A stretch of DNA of 64,000 nucleotides from Pseudomonas frederiksbergensis. GTDB taxonomy: Bacteria; Pseudomonadota; Gammaproteobacteria; Pseudomonadales; Pseudomonadaceae. A program made the position numbers and the translations under genes. The stretch lies in assembly GCF_000802155.2 (NCBI RefSeq), contig NZ_JQGJ02000020.1, positions 36,218-100,217 of the forward strand. Reading direction: 5' to 3'. Positions 44,866-53,869 of the stretch are shown one piece after another. Each line of letters begins with the position of its first letter. Within the stretch, counting starts at the first letter, position 1. Under the pieces are notes generated by a model, which worked only from the letters and a program-made list of their open reading frames with translations, searched no databases and had not been told where the DNA came from.

Positions 44866-46142
44866 ACGAGCGCCGCGCCTTCCTCAAGCAAGCCGGGATC
44901 CTTGCCGCCGGCCTGCCATTGGCCGCGAGCCTGCCCTGCTCTGCCGCTGCCGACCCACTGCCACCGCTGTCCCGGGACAAATGGGCGCAACTGCGCTCGC
45001 TGTTCAACCAGGACCCGGACTACCTGCACTTCTCCAACTTCCTGGTCACCACCCACCCGCGCCCGGTGCGCGAGGCCATCGAACGGCACCGCGCCGCCCT
45101 GGATAAAAACCCCGGGCTGCTGATGGACTGGGACCTGGGCGTCACCGAAGAGCGCGAAGAAAACGTGCGGACCTGGGCCGGTCGTTACCTGCAAGCGAAC
45201 CCGAAGCAGATCGCCCTCACCGGCAGCACCACCGAAGGGCTGGCGATGATCTATAGCGGCGTCCATGTGCGACCCGACCAGGAAATACTCACCACCGTCC
45301 ACGAACATTACGCCACCCACACCATCCTCGACCTGCGCAAGCAACGGGACGGAACACGGGTACGCAAGATCAAGCTGTTCGAGAACGCCCACGAAGCCAC
45401 CGAGGCTCAGATACTCACGGCCATCGAGCGCAATATCCGCCCAAAAACCCGCGTATTGGGCATGACCTGGGTGCATTCGGGCAGCGGCGTGAAGCTGCCC
45501 ATCGGCAAGATCGGCGCCCTGGTGGACAAGCACAACCAGGGCCGCAGCGATGAACAGCGCATCGTTTACGTCGTGGATGGCGTGCACGGTTTCGGCGTTG
45601 AAGACCTGAGTTTCCCGGCGATGAATTGCGATTTCTTCATCGCCGGCACCCACAAATGGATGTTCGGCCCACGCGGCACCGGCGTGGTGTGCAGCCGCAG
45701 CGAAGAGGTCAAGTACGTCACGCCGATCATCCCGACCTTCTCCGAAGCCACGACGTTTTCCACCACCATGACCCCGGGCGGCTACCACGCCTTCGAGCAT
45801 CGCTGGGCGGCGGACGAAGCGTTCAAGCTGCACCTGCAATTGGGCAAGGCCGAGGTCCAGGCGCGCATTCACGCGCTTAACACTTACCTGAAGAAACGCC
45901 TGCTCGCGCTGCCGCAGATCGAGCTGGTGACGCCGCTGAGCCCCGAACTGTCGGCCGGTTTTACCTTCTTCCGGGTCAAGGATCGCAAGAGCGATGAGAT
46001 CGCCGCCTACCTGATGCAAAACCGCGTGGTCGCCGATGCCGTGCATCGCGATGCCGGACCGGTGGTCCGCACCGCGCCAGGGCTGCTCAACACCGAAGCC
46101 GAGATCGACCGCTTCATGGCGCTGCTGGGCAAAACACTTTGA
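44862..46142 (+). CDS. pvdN: PLP-dependent pyoverdine side-chain enzyme PvdN
   Basis: 426 residues, aminotransferase class V fold, exported with a twin-arginine-type leader (MNERRAFLKQAGILAAGLPL). The PLP lysine is in IAGTHKWMFGPRGTG (about K265), with TGSTTEGLAM and VDGVHGFGVEDLSFP lining the site. In fluorescent Pseudomonas PvdN converts the glutamate side chain on the chromophore to succinamide in the periplasm. The start is coupled to pvdM; an in-frame extension far upstream overlaps pvdM and is rejected. Confidence 0.95.
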   Translation: MNERRAFLKQAGILAAGLPLAASLPCSAAADPLPPLSRDKWAQLRSLFNQDPDYLHFSNFLVTTHPRPVREAIERHRAALDKNPGLLMDWDLGVTEEREENVRTWAGRYLQANPKQIALTGSTTEGLAMIYSGVHVRPDQEILTTVHEHYATHTILDLRKQRDGTRVRKIKLFENAHEATEAQILTAIERNIRPKTRVLGMTWVHSGSGVKLPIGKIGALVDKHNQGRSDEQRIVYVVDGVHGFGVEDLSFPAMNCDFFIAGTHKWMFGPRGTGVVCSRSEEVKYVTPIIPTFSEATTFSTTMTPGGYHAFEHRWAADEAFKLHLQLGKAEVQARIHALNTYLKKRLLALPQIELVTPLSPELSAGFTFFRVKDRKSDEIAAYLMQNRVVADAVHRDAGPVVRTAPGLLNTEAEIDRFMALLGKTL

Positions 46143-46162
46143 TAACTGATCGAGAGCAATCG

Positions 46163-47038
46163 ATGAACCGTTTTTTATTGAAGACAATTCCGGCGTTGGC
46201 CCTCACTGCCCTGTTGCCCTCCAACGCCCAGGCGTCGCAGCCGGGCCAGGTGTTCCGCGACTGCAAGGACTGCCCGGAAATGGTCGTGCTGCCCACCGGC
46301 ACCTTCCAGATGGGCACGCCCGAGGACGAAGTCGGCCGCGAGCCTGACGAGGGCCCTATGCACCCGGTGACGTTTGCCAAGCCGTTGGCGATCAGCCGCT
46401 TCCAGGTGCTCAAGGGCGAATGGTTCGCCTACCTGCGCGATACCGGCTACGTGATGCCCGACGGCGACAAGCGCCCCGGACGCGCGTGCCAGGCCGGGGT
46501 TCCGGAGTACCAGGGCAGCGACCCACGCAAGCAATACACCGACCGGCACCCGGCGGTGTGCATGGATTTCGAAGAAGCCAATGCCTACGTGGCATGGTTG
46601 TCGAAAAAGACCGGCAAGCCGTACCGGTTGGTCAGCGAATCCTTGCGCGAATACGCCGCGCGCGGCGGCAGCAGCGGCCCGTTCCCTTTCCCGTTCGACG
46701 AAGGCAAGGACTACAGCATCGCCCAGCACGCCAACACCTACGGCGCCGCCGATGGCTACAACTTCACCGCCCCGGCCGGCAGCTTCGCGCCCAACGCCTT
46801 TGGCGTGTACGACATGCACGGCAACGTCTACGAATGGACCGCCGATTGTTTTAACGAAAACTACACCGATGCGCCGATCGACGGCAGCGCCGCGCTGGCA
46901 GGCAACTGCAAGGTGCGGCGTATCCGTGGCAACGACTGGGGCGAAGCGCCGGTGTTTTCCCGTTCGGGCAACCGCAATGCCGTTTTTTCCGATGCCCGCG
47001 GTGACTGGCTGGGGTTCCGGGTCGCTCGGGATATGTAG
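46163..47038 (+). CDS. pvdO: Pyoverdine maturation protein PvdO (formylglycine-generating-enzyme-like)
   Basis: 291 residues with a signal peptide (NRFLLKTIPALALTALLPSN-AQA) and a sulfatase-modifying-factor fold: VVLPTGTFQMGTPEDEVGRE, PVTFAKPLAISRFQV, SESLREYAARGGSSG, NAFGVYDMHGNVYEWTADCF and the final GFRVARDM. In P. aeruginosa and P. fluorescens PvdO acts in the periplasm in oxidising dihydropyoverdine to the final chromophore. It follows pvdN by 20 bp in the same operon. Confidence 0.94.
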   Translation: MNRFLLKTIPALALTALLPSNAQASQPGQVFRDCKDCPEMVVLPTGTFQMGTPEDEVGREPDEGPMHPVTFAKPLAISRFQVLKGEWFAYLRDTGYVMPDGDKRPGRACQAGVPEYQGSDPRKQYTDRHPAVCMDFEEANAYVAWLSKKTGKPYRLVSESLREYAARGGSSGPFPFPFDEGKDYSIAQHANTYGAADGYNFTAPAGSFAPNAFGVYDMHGNVYEWTADCFNENYTDAPIDGSAALAGNCKVRRIRGNDWGEAPVFSRSGNRNAVFSDARGDWLGFRVARDM

Positions 47039-47089
47039 ATCAACCTGACCACTGAAGAGCCGCTTTTTGTGGCGAGGTTGGTGCCTCGT

Positions 47090-47113
47090 TAAATCCCCTT
47101 CCCCTCCAATCGT
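47090..47113 (+). promoter_or_regulatory. PvdS box of pvdE
   Basis: TAAAT at 47090-47094, 16 bases, CGT at 47111-47113, about 102 bp before pvdE. It gives pvdE and the following NRPS gene their own iron-starvation promoter. Confidence 0.9.
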
Positions 47114-47215
47114 TCCATAGATGGGCGCGCCCCAACCGGCGTGCCGCTGTCCTTCAGCCCATGCGGTGAATGCCCGCGATGGTCTTCGCCTTTTTCTTCA
47201 AGCAGGGAAACCTCC

Positions 47216-48874
47216 ATGAGCCAACCAACCCGCGGGGTGATCAGTGAACTGTTCATCCTGCTCAAACCCTTCCGGCTGATTGTCGCAGGCTCCATCCTGC
47301 TCGGCATGCTGGGTGGCCTGAGCATCACCGCCCTGCTGGCAACCATCAACGATGCGCTGAACGCCGAAGCCGGGCCGACGCCCCAGGTGTTGGCGACCTT
47401 CGCCGGCTTGTGCGTGGCGGCGCTGCTGACTTCGATCCTGTCGGACATCGGCACCAACCACGTTGGGCAGAACATCATCGCCAGCCTGCGCAAATCCCTC
47501 GGCCAGAAAGTCTTGCTGGCGCCCATCGAACAGATCGAGCGTTTCCGCAGTCATCGGCTCATTCCGATCCTGACCCACGACGTCAACATGGTCAGCAACT
47601 TCGCGTTTTCCTTCGCGCCACTGGCGATCGCCTTTACCGTCACCCTCGGTTGCCTGGGCTACCTGGCCTACCTGTCGCTGCCGATGTTTGCGCTGCTGCT
47701 GGTGGCGCTGGTGATCGGCACGGTTATCCAATACGTGGCGCGGGCCCGTGGCATTCGTGGCTTCGAAGCGGCCCGCGAGGCTGAAGACGCCCTGCAGAAG
47801 CACTACAGCGCAATAGCCGCCGGTGCCAAGGAGCTGCGCATCCACCGCCCACGCCGCCAGCGCATGTTCAGCCAGCGCATCGAAGCCACCGCCGAGCAGA
47901 TCTGCGACACCAACATCCGCGCGGTCAACACCTTCGTGGTCGCGAAGACCTTCGGCTCGATGCTGTTTTTCGTGGTCATCGGCCTGGTCCTGGCCTTGCA
48001 ATCGCTATGGCTGGGCACCGACAAAGCGGTGCTCAGCGGTTTCGTGCTGGTGTTGTTGTACATGAAGGGACCGCTGGAGTACCTGGTGATGACCTTGCCG
48101 GTGATCAGCCGCGCCAACATCGCGTTCAAACGCATTGCCGAACTGTCCGAGCAGTTTTCCTCCCCTGAGCCGCACCTGCTGCTCAACGATAAGAACGCCC
48201 CGAAGCCGACGATCCAACGGCTTGAATTGCGTGACGTGCACTACGCCTTCCCTGCGGTGGACGGCAGCCAGGCCTTCGCCCTCGGACCGGTCAACCTGTC
48301 CATCGCCCAGGGCGAGATCGTGTTCATCGTCGGCGAGAACGGCGGCGGCAAGACCACGTTGATCAAACTGCTGCTGGGCCTCTATGCACCCCAGGGCGGC
48401 GAAATTTTCCTGGATGGCGAGCCGGTATCGGCGGCGGGCCGTGACGATTATCGCCAGCTGTTCACCACAATCTTCGCCGACTATTACCTGTTCGATGAGT
48501 TGGTGCAGGGCGACCAGCAGGTGCCCGGGGACGCCAACCGCTACCTCGATCGCCTGGAGATCGCCCACAAGGTCAGCATTCGCGATGGGGCCTTCAGCAC
48601 TACCGATCTCTCCACCGGCCAGCGCAAGCGCCTGGCCCTGCTCAACGCCTGGCTGGAAGAACGCCCGGTTCTGGTCTTTGACGAATGGGCCGCCGACCAG
48701 GACCCGGTGTTCCGGCGGGTGTTCTACACCGAGCTGCTGCCGGAGCTGAAGGCCCTGGGCAAAACCATCATCGTCATTTCCCACGACGACCGTTACTTCG
48801 ACATCGCTGATCAACTGGTGCGGATGCAGGCCGGTCGGGTGGTCAGTGAAAAGGTCCCGGCAGCCTTCGCCTGA
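47216..48874 (+). CDS. pvdE: Ferribactin-export ABC transporter PvdE
   Basis: Fused permease-ATPase, 552 residues, that moves the peptide precursor into the periplasm. Six membrane segments lie in residues 15-310 (RLIVAGSILLGMLGGLSITA, LLVALVIGTVIQYVARARGI). The ATPase has Walker A VGENGGGKTTLIKLLLG, LSTGQRKRLALLNAWLEERP as signature and VLVFDEWAADQDPVF as Walker B, the EWAADQDP form seen in cyclic-peptide exporters. The ATG at 47216 is chosen by family start (MSQPTRGVISELFILLKPFR). The NRPS gene starts 38 bp after its stop. Confidence 0.95.
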   Translation: MSQPTRGVISELFILLKPFRLIVAGSILLGMLGGLSITALLATINDALNAEAGPTPQVLATFAGLCVAALLTSILSDIGTNHVGQNIIASLRKSLGQKVLLAPIEQIERFRSHRLIPILTHDVNMVSNFAFSFAPLAIAFTVTLGCLGYLAYLSLPMFALLLVALVIGTVIQYVARARGIRGFEAAREAEDALQKHYSAIAAGAKELRIHRPRRQRMFSQRIEATAEQICDTNIRAVNTFVVAKTFGSMLFFVVIGLVLALQSLWLGTDKAVLSGFVLVLLYMKGPLEYLVMTLPVISRANIAFKRIAELSEQFSSPEPHLLLNDKNAPKPTIQRLELRDVHYAFPAVDGSQAFALGPVNLSIAQGEIVFIVGENGGGKTTLIKLLLGLYAPQGGEIFLDGEPVSAAGRDDYRQLFTTIFADYYLFDELVQGDQQVPGDANRYLDRLEIAHKVSIRDGAFSTTDLSTGQRKRLALLNAWLEERPVLVFDEWAADQDPVFRRVFYTELLPELKALGKTIIVISHDDRYFDIADQLVRMQAGRVVSEKVPAAFA

Positions 48875-48912
48875 ACCTGCCCGACGCCAATGCCGTTTAC
48901 CGCGAGAACACC

Positions 48913-51900
48913 ATGAACGAACTGCTAGATGATGATCTGCTGGCGCTGCTGCTCGATGAGGCCACCGACGGCCTGCACGCCCGGGCCAGTCGCCGCAGGC
49001 TGGATCGCGCGCCGCTGTCTTTCGCCCAGCAACGCCTGTGGCTGGAACAACAGCGAGATCCGACCCGCTCGGCCTACAACCTGCCCCGGGCGTTGCGCCT
49101 GACCGGCGAGCTGAATGCCGATGCCCTGGAAGACGCGCTGAATCGCGTGATCGACCGACACGACATCCTGCGCACCGCGTTCATTGAAATCGACGGCGCC
49201 GCCACCCAGGTGGTCGAGCGCAGCGCTCGCCTGATCCTACATCGCGAAGACCTCACCGGGCTCGACCAGCCGGCGCTTTCCCGGCACATCGAGCAACACG
49301 CCCGGCAACCGTTCGATCTCACCCAGGCGCCGCTGATGCGGGCTACCTTGCTCAGTTTGAGCCGTGCCGAACATGTATTGCTGCTCAATATGCATCACAT
49401 CGTTTCCGATGCCTGGTCCAACACGATCCTGATGCAGGACATGACCCAGGCGTACGGCCGGGCTCTGCTGGGTGATCGGTCTGCGCTGCCACCGTTGCCA
49501 ATGCAATATGCCGACTACGCAACCCACCAGCGCGGCGACTATCTGCAAAGCGCTGCCTGCCGACGCAGTGGCGAATACTGGGGCGAGTACCTGGGCCATG
49601 ATTTGCCCGCCCTGGAATTGCCCCAGGACTTCTCGCGCAGTGCAACCCAACAACACAGCGCCGGTCGCGTACACGTATCGCTGGCCCCGTCGTTGGCGCA
49701 AGCGCTGGAGAATTTTTGCCAAGGCCAGGGGCTGGCGCCGTTCGTGGTGGCGCTGGGCGCCTGGCAACTGCTGCTGGCCCGCTACAGCCGCCAGGACGAT
49801 TTCACCGTCGGCGTCCCCAACGCCAACCGCAACAGCCATGAAAGCCAGGACCTGGTGGGTTTTTTCGTCAACAGCCAGGTGTACCGGGCGCGAATCGACT
49901 CGACTCGCAGCGGGTTGGACTTTCTTCGGGCGCTGCGCGGGCAATCCCTCGCCGCGCTGGAGCATGCCGATTACCCGCTGGAATTGATCCTCGATCGATT
50001 GGGTGCCAACCCGTTGTTCCAAGTCCTGTTCAACTGGCGCACCGGGTCACAGGCGGCGTCGCTGCCAAGCCCGGATCAACTTACCCTGGAGTTCCTCGAC
50101 ACCGGTGAAGGCCAGGCCAAGTTCGATCTGTCGCTGGATGTCGACTATTCACAACAGCAAATACTCGCGACGTTCGAGTACAGCCGTGACCTGTACCGCA
50201 CGACCACCATCGAGCGCATGGCCGAGCATTGGCAGAACCTGTTGCGGGGCCTGATCGAGGCGCCCGACTGCGCTGTTGGCGAGCTGCAATTGTTGAGCGC
50301 CGATGAACGCCGGTTGACCCTCAACGACTGGAACCGCCAACCCACCCAACTGTGCAGCGAAGAATGCCTGCACCGAATGATCGAAGCCCATGCCGCCCAC
50401 ACAGGCGAGGCGATAGCCCTGACATTCGAAGGGCAGCATCTGAGCTATGCCGAGCTCAACCGACACGCCAATCGACTGGCCCATCGCTTGATCGAGCAAG
50501 GCGTTGGTCCCGACGTGCGGGTGGGCATCGCCGTCGAGCGGACGCCGCAGATGATCATCGGCCTGCTGGCGATTCTCAAGGCCGGCGGCGCCTACGTACC
50601 GCTGGACCCGGCCTACCCGGCCGACCGACTGGCCTACATGATCCAGGACAGCGGCGTCAGGCAGATCCTGACCCAGGCCCATCTGCTTGAGTCACTGGCG
50701 TTGCCGGCTGGCATCGACTGCCTGCTGCTGGAACCGAGCGATGCCGATCACGCCTGGCCTGAGCACAATCCCGCTGTGCCCATGGATCCGGACAACCTGG
50801 CGTACGTGATCTACACCTCCGGTTCGACCGGCAAACCCAAGGGCGCATTGCTCGCGCACCACAACGTCATTCGCCTGTTCCGTGCTACCGAGCAGTGGTT
50901 CGGTTTTGACCACCGGGACGTGTGGTGCCTGTTTCATTCCTACGCCTTCGACTTTTCCGTTTGGGAGATCTTCGGTGCCCTGCTGCACGGTGGTCGACTG
51001 GTCATCGTGCCCCACGCCGTCAGCCGTTCGCCCGAGGATTTCCATGCCCTGCTCTGCCAGGAAAAGGTCACGGTGCTCAACCAGACGCCGTCGGCGTTCA
51101 AGTCATTGCTGCAAGTGGCCTGCGAACCTCGACAGCCTCTCATCCATCAATTGCGCCAGGTCATTTTTGGCGGTGAAGCGATCGATGTGCAGAGCCTGCG
51201 CCCTTGGTTCGAACGTTTCGGGGACCAGTCACCGCAATTGATCAACATGTATGGCATCACCGAAACCACCGTCCATGTCACTTGGCGGCCACTGTCGATG
51301 CAGGATTTGCATAGCCAGGCCGCCAGCCCCATCGGCGAGCCCATCGTCGACTTGTCCTGGTATCTGCTCGACGCGCACCTGAACCCGGTGCCCAAGGGGT
51401 GCATCGGTGAGCTGTATATCGGTCGCGCCGGCCTGGCCCGTGGTTATCACCAGCGTGCCGACCTCACCGCCAGCCGTTTCATTCCCGACCCGTTCGACCC
51501 GCTGCCGGGTCGACGCCTGTACCGCACCGGGGACCTGGCCCGCTACCTCAGCGACGGCAGCATCGAGTACATCGGGCGCCTGGATCACCAGGTCAAGATC
51601 CGCGGTTTCCGGATTGAACTGGGCGAGATCCAGGCGCGCCTGCAAACGCTGCCGGGCGTGCGCGAGGGTGTGGTGCTGACCCACGACGGCCCGGGCGGCC
51701 TGCAACTGATCGCCTACGTCATCCCGACGCAACCGGCCAGTGCCGAGCTGCGCGAAGACCTGCTGACTGCGCTCAAGGCGCAATTGCCGGACTACATGGT
51801 GCCCAGTCATCTGTTGTTCATCGACCACCTGCCGCTCAATGCCAACGGCAAGCTCGACCGTAAGGCCTTGCCCGAACCCGACGCCACCCTCCGGCATTCG

Positions 51901-53043
51901 AAGTACGTGGCGCCCCGCACGCAGTTGGAAGAAGCCTTGGCGCAACTCTGGCAGCAGTCCCTTAAGGTCGAGCGCGTGGGTATCAGCGACAGTTTCTTTG
52001 AGCTGGGTGGGCATTCGATCCTGGCGATCGAACTGATCGCCAAGCTCAAGGCGACCCTGAACATCACCGTGCGCCTGCAGGAATTACTGGCCAACCCGAG
52101 CATCGCCGAGCTGGCGCTGTTCATTTCGCAAAAACACCGCGAGCAGACGCAATGCCTCGTCGCCCTGAACAACGCGCCCGCGAGCGCACCGCAGTTGTTC
52201 TGCCTGCACCCCAGCGGCGGCATCGTGTTCTGCTACCAACCGCTGGCGCGCAAACTGCAAAACCAGGCGCGCACCGTTGGCATCATGCACCGCGGCTTCA
52301 GCGAACCCCATGCAGGGCCCGAGGCCTGGCAGCAGATGATTGCCGACTACAGCAAGGAAATCGTCAGCGCCCAACCGCAAGGCCCCTATCACTTGATGGG
52401 CTGGTCCCTGGGCGGGACGATCGCGTTCGACATCGCGGCGATGCTGGAAAGCCAGGGGCACACCGTTGGTTTTCTCGGGTTGGTGGACAGCACCATCCCG
52501 GAACATTTGTATCCCTCAGGATTGCCGCGCCATCGGTATTTGGCGGGTGGCGCAAAAGACGATGCTGCCTCCCAGGATCTGCTTGAAGCCATTGAGTATC
52601 TTGACCTGCTGTTCCCGTCACTGACGGAGCGCACGGCGGCTTATCGACGGGAACATCCTGGCAGTTCAGTCAAGGCATTCCATGAATGGGCGGCCGGCCA
52701 GATCGAGCCTGAGCGAGGCGACTTGCTGTCGATCGTGCAGAGCGTCAAGGAAGAGGTCATGAATGCCCAGGCGTTCTCCGTGCACGATCGATTGCTGGAG
52801 GCCTTCGAGGGGTTCAGCTTCAAGCCGGTTCGGGTACGGCCCAGTTGCTGGTGGACACAAGCGGAGAAAACCGCCGATGAATTGGCATTCTGCGAAGCCC
52901 TGCTGATGGAACACAGCCTGACGGGCGAGCTGCAATGCTCGGTGCATTCGCCGTTGCGCCATCGGGGCATGATCTTTGATGAGGGATTGCTTGGGGAACT
53001 GGTCGAGGCTTTTCTGGCCAGTACGGTAGAAAAGCTCTCTTAA
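48913..53043 (+). CDS. Terminal pyoverdine NRPS, C-A(Thr)-T-TE (PvdD equivalent)
   Basis: 1376 residues. The C domain starts near residue 33 (LSFAQQRLWLEQQ) and has HHIVSDAWS at 161-169, with Ala where Gly is usual. The A domain (about 480-1000) has YTSGSTGKPKG and YRTGDLARY. Reading the Stachelhaus positions gives D-F-W-N-I-G-M-V-H-K, the threonine code. The T domain serine is about 1035 (FFELGGHSI). The TE serine is about 1165 (MGWSLGG), and it releases the chain. As the only TE module here it should add the last residue. In P. aeruginosa this place is held by pvdD; the symbol is not copied because chain composition differs by strain. Confidence 0.9.
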   Translation: MNELLDDDLLALLLDEATDGLHARASRRRLDRAPLSFAQQRLWLEQQRDPTRSAYNLPRALRLTGELNADALEDALNRVIDRHDILRTAFIEIDGAATQVVERSARLILHREDLTGLDQPALSRHIEQHARQPFDLTQAPLMRATLLSLSRAEHVLLLNMHHIVSDAWSNTILMQDMTQAYGRALLGDRSALPPLPMQYADYATHQRGDYLQSAACRRSGEYWGEYLGHDLPALELPQDFSRSATQQHSAGRVHVSLAPSLAQALENFCQGQGLAPFVVALGAWQLLLARYSRQDDFTVGVPNANRNSHESQDLVGFFVNSQVYRARIDSTRSGLDFLRALRGQSLAALEHADYPLELILDRLGANPLFQVLFNWRTGSQAASLPSPDQLTLEFLDTGEGQAKFDLSLDVDYSQQQILATFEYSRDLYRTTTIERMAEHWQNLLRGLIEAPDCAVGELQLLSADERRLTLNDWNRQPTQLCSEECLHRMIEAHAAHTGEAIALTFEGQHLSYAELNRHANRLAHRLIEQGVGPDVRVGIAVERTPQMIIGLLAILKAGGAYVPLDPAYPADRLAYMIQDSGVRQILTQAHLLESLALPAGIDCLLLEPSDADHAWPEHNPAVPMDPDNLAYVIYTSGSTGKPKGALLAHHNVIRLFRATEQWFGFDHRDVWCLFHSYAFDFSVWEIFGALLHGGRLVIVPHAVSRSPEDFHALLCQEKVTVLNQTPSAFKSLLQVACEPRQPLIHQLRQVIFGGEAIDVQSLRPWFERFGDQSPQLINMYGITETTVHVTWRPLSMQDLHSQAASPIGEPIVDLSWYLLDAHLNPVPKGCIGELYIGRAGLARGYHQRADLTASRFIPDPFDPLPGRRLYRTGDLARYLSDGSIEYIGRLDHQVKIRGFRIELGEIQARLQTLPGVREGVVLTHDGPGGLQLIAYVIPTQPASAELREDLLTALKAQLPDYMVPSHLLFIDHLPLNANGKLDRKALPEPDATLRHSKYVAPRTQLEEALAQLWQQSLKVERVGISDSFFELGGHSILAIELIAKLKATLNITVRLQELLANPSIAELALFISQKHREQTQCLVALNNAPASAPQLFCLHPSGGIVFCYQPLARKLQNQARTVGIMHRGFSEPHAGPEAWQQMIADYSKEIVSAQPQGPYHLMGWSLGGTIAFDIAAMLESQGHTVGFLGLVDSTIPEHLYPSGLPRHRYLAGGAKDDAASQDLLEAIEYLDLLFPSLTERTAAYRREHPGSSVKAFHEWAAGQIEPERGDLLSIVQSVKEEVMNAQAFSVHDRLLEAFEGFSFKPVRVRPSCWWTQAEKTADELAFCEALLMEHSLTGELQCSVHSPLRHRGMIFDEGLLGELVEAFLASTVEKLS

Positions 53044-53075
53044 GCAAAAAAGAAACCGTGGCGAGGGAGCTGCGG

Positions 53076-53446
53076 CTAGCGTGGAGGCTGGGGCAGCTCG
53101 ATGTCATCCAGTGCTCGATTAGCCAGAAGTGTTCCTAGCTCGATCAATTGCTGAAGCCCCAACGCCACGTGCCGTCGCGAGCCTTCCAGATCGAAGGCCA
53201 GGTCGTTGGCCATGGCATTGGCGGAAGCTAGGGTTTCGCTGAGAGTGGTCAGTATGGATTCGGTGCTGAGGCCCTTGACTACGGTAAAGACATGGCCTTC
53301 CAAGGTATCGGGCTTGACGGCCGCATCTGGAGACAAATGAATATTCAATGCCCGGTCGGCTGCCTCGCGTTGCTCTGCCGAGTCGAAGCGTGTGTATGAG
53401 GATAGGTTTCGGCTTTTCCGGGGGGATTGGGGGTGATCTTGACCAT
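53076..53446 (-). pseudogene. DUF6124-family protein, frame-shifted near the start (copy 2)
   Basis: The ATG (53446) after GGAG begins MVKITPNPP, while the body (SSYTRFDSAEQREAADRALN, TTLSETLASANAMANDLAFD, GSRRHVALGLQQLIELGTLL, ANRALDDIELPQPPR) is in the -1 frame. One extra base in the run of six C near 53421-53426 would join them into about 123 residues. It is a diverged paralogue of 41259-41584, with the same leader type in front. The function of the family is unknown. The body frame remains free of stops through about 120 codons, so decay, if real, is recent. Confidence 0.7.
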
Positions 53447-53663
53447 GACGTGCAGCTCCATTCAAAAGTGGAGTTCACCATTTTCTGCGACCAAGCAGAG
53501 GGGTGGCGAACTGTACGCAGGTTGGTCGACCAGGGAATGGAACCCGGCAGGGCCGAAGCCCTCCCACGCACAGTCAGCCATAAGGCAGACAGCCACTCGC
53601 GCGGCTGAGAGTGCGCCATTCTAACCCTGGGCGACCAAACCCGGTCGCTGATTTTGTAGCGAC
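53447..53663 (-). promoter_or_regulatory. Structured 5' leader RNA of a DUF6124-type gene, copy 2
   Basis: Minus-strand leader matching copy 1. Hairpin 1 is GTCGCT/AGCGAC (53644-53663). Strand A is CGGGTTTGGTCGCCC (about 53629-53643), stem ACTGT/ACAGT (53570-53574 with 53510-53514), a perfect AGGGC-TTCG-GCCCT hairpin near 53550, strand B CGACCAACC (53520-53528), and a final hairpin CTGC-TTGGTC-GCAG (53485-53498). Where copy 1 has GTAG/CTAC, this copy has GTCG/CGAC, and GCCGT/ACGGC becomes ACTGT/ACAGT, so pairs are kept while bases change. Confidence 0.7.
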
Positions 53664-53759
53664 GGACAAAGCCTATCCCCAGCGCTTGCGAACCACCAAT
53701 CGACACGACTCGTCAGAAATTTCCGGCTCGCCACATTTTTTGTAGGAACACTCTTTCCC

Positions 53760-53789
53760 GTCGCGAGGGAGCTTGCTCCCTCGCCACGG
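53760..53789. repeat. REP-like palindrome
   Basis: GTCGCGAGGGAGC paired with GCTCCCTCGCCAC around a TT. A half copy (GTGGCGAGGGAGC) lies just after the NRPS stop near 53058. Confidence 0.8.
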
Positions 53790-53820
53790 TTTTGTGTTTT
53801 CAGCCAGATTGACCGCATAA

Positions 53821-53853
53821 AAAAACCGATCCGCACAAGGCGGGTCGGTTTTT
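53821..53853 (-). terminator. Rho-independent terminator of fpvA (reads in both directions)
   Basis: AAAAACCGATCCGC pairs with GCGGGTCGGTTTTT around ACAAG, with A and T runs on the two sides. It lies 17 bp beyond the fpvA stop. Confidence 0.9.
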
Positions 53854-53869
53854 CTGTCTTTGCAGGAAA

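Larger units (their letters stand above)
53664..53869. other. Gap between the leader and fpvA, with a REP and a terminator
   Basis: It holds the expected promoter of the copy-2 leader (no clear hexamers seen), a REP at 53760-53789 and the fpvA terminator at 53821-53853. No coding frame with a ribosome site was found. Confidence 0.4.

Noticed and set aside
53119..53706. 195-codon minus-strand frame covering the DUF6124 start and leader
   Set aside because: It crosses the conserved RNA leader and reads the DUF6124 body in the wrong frame.
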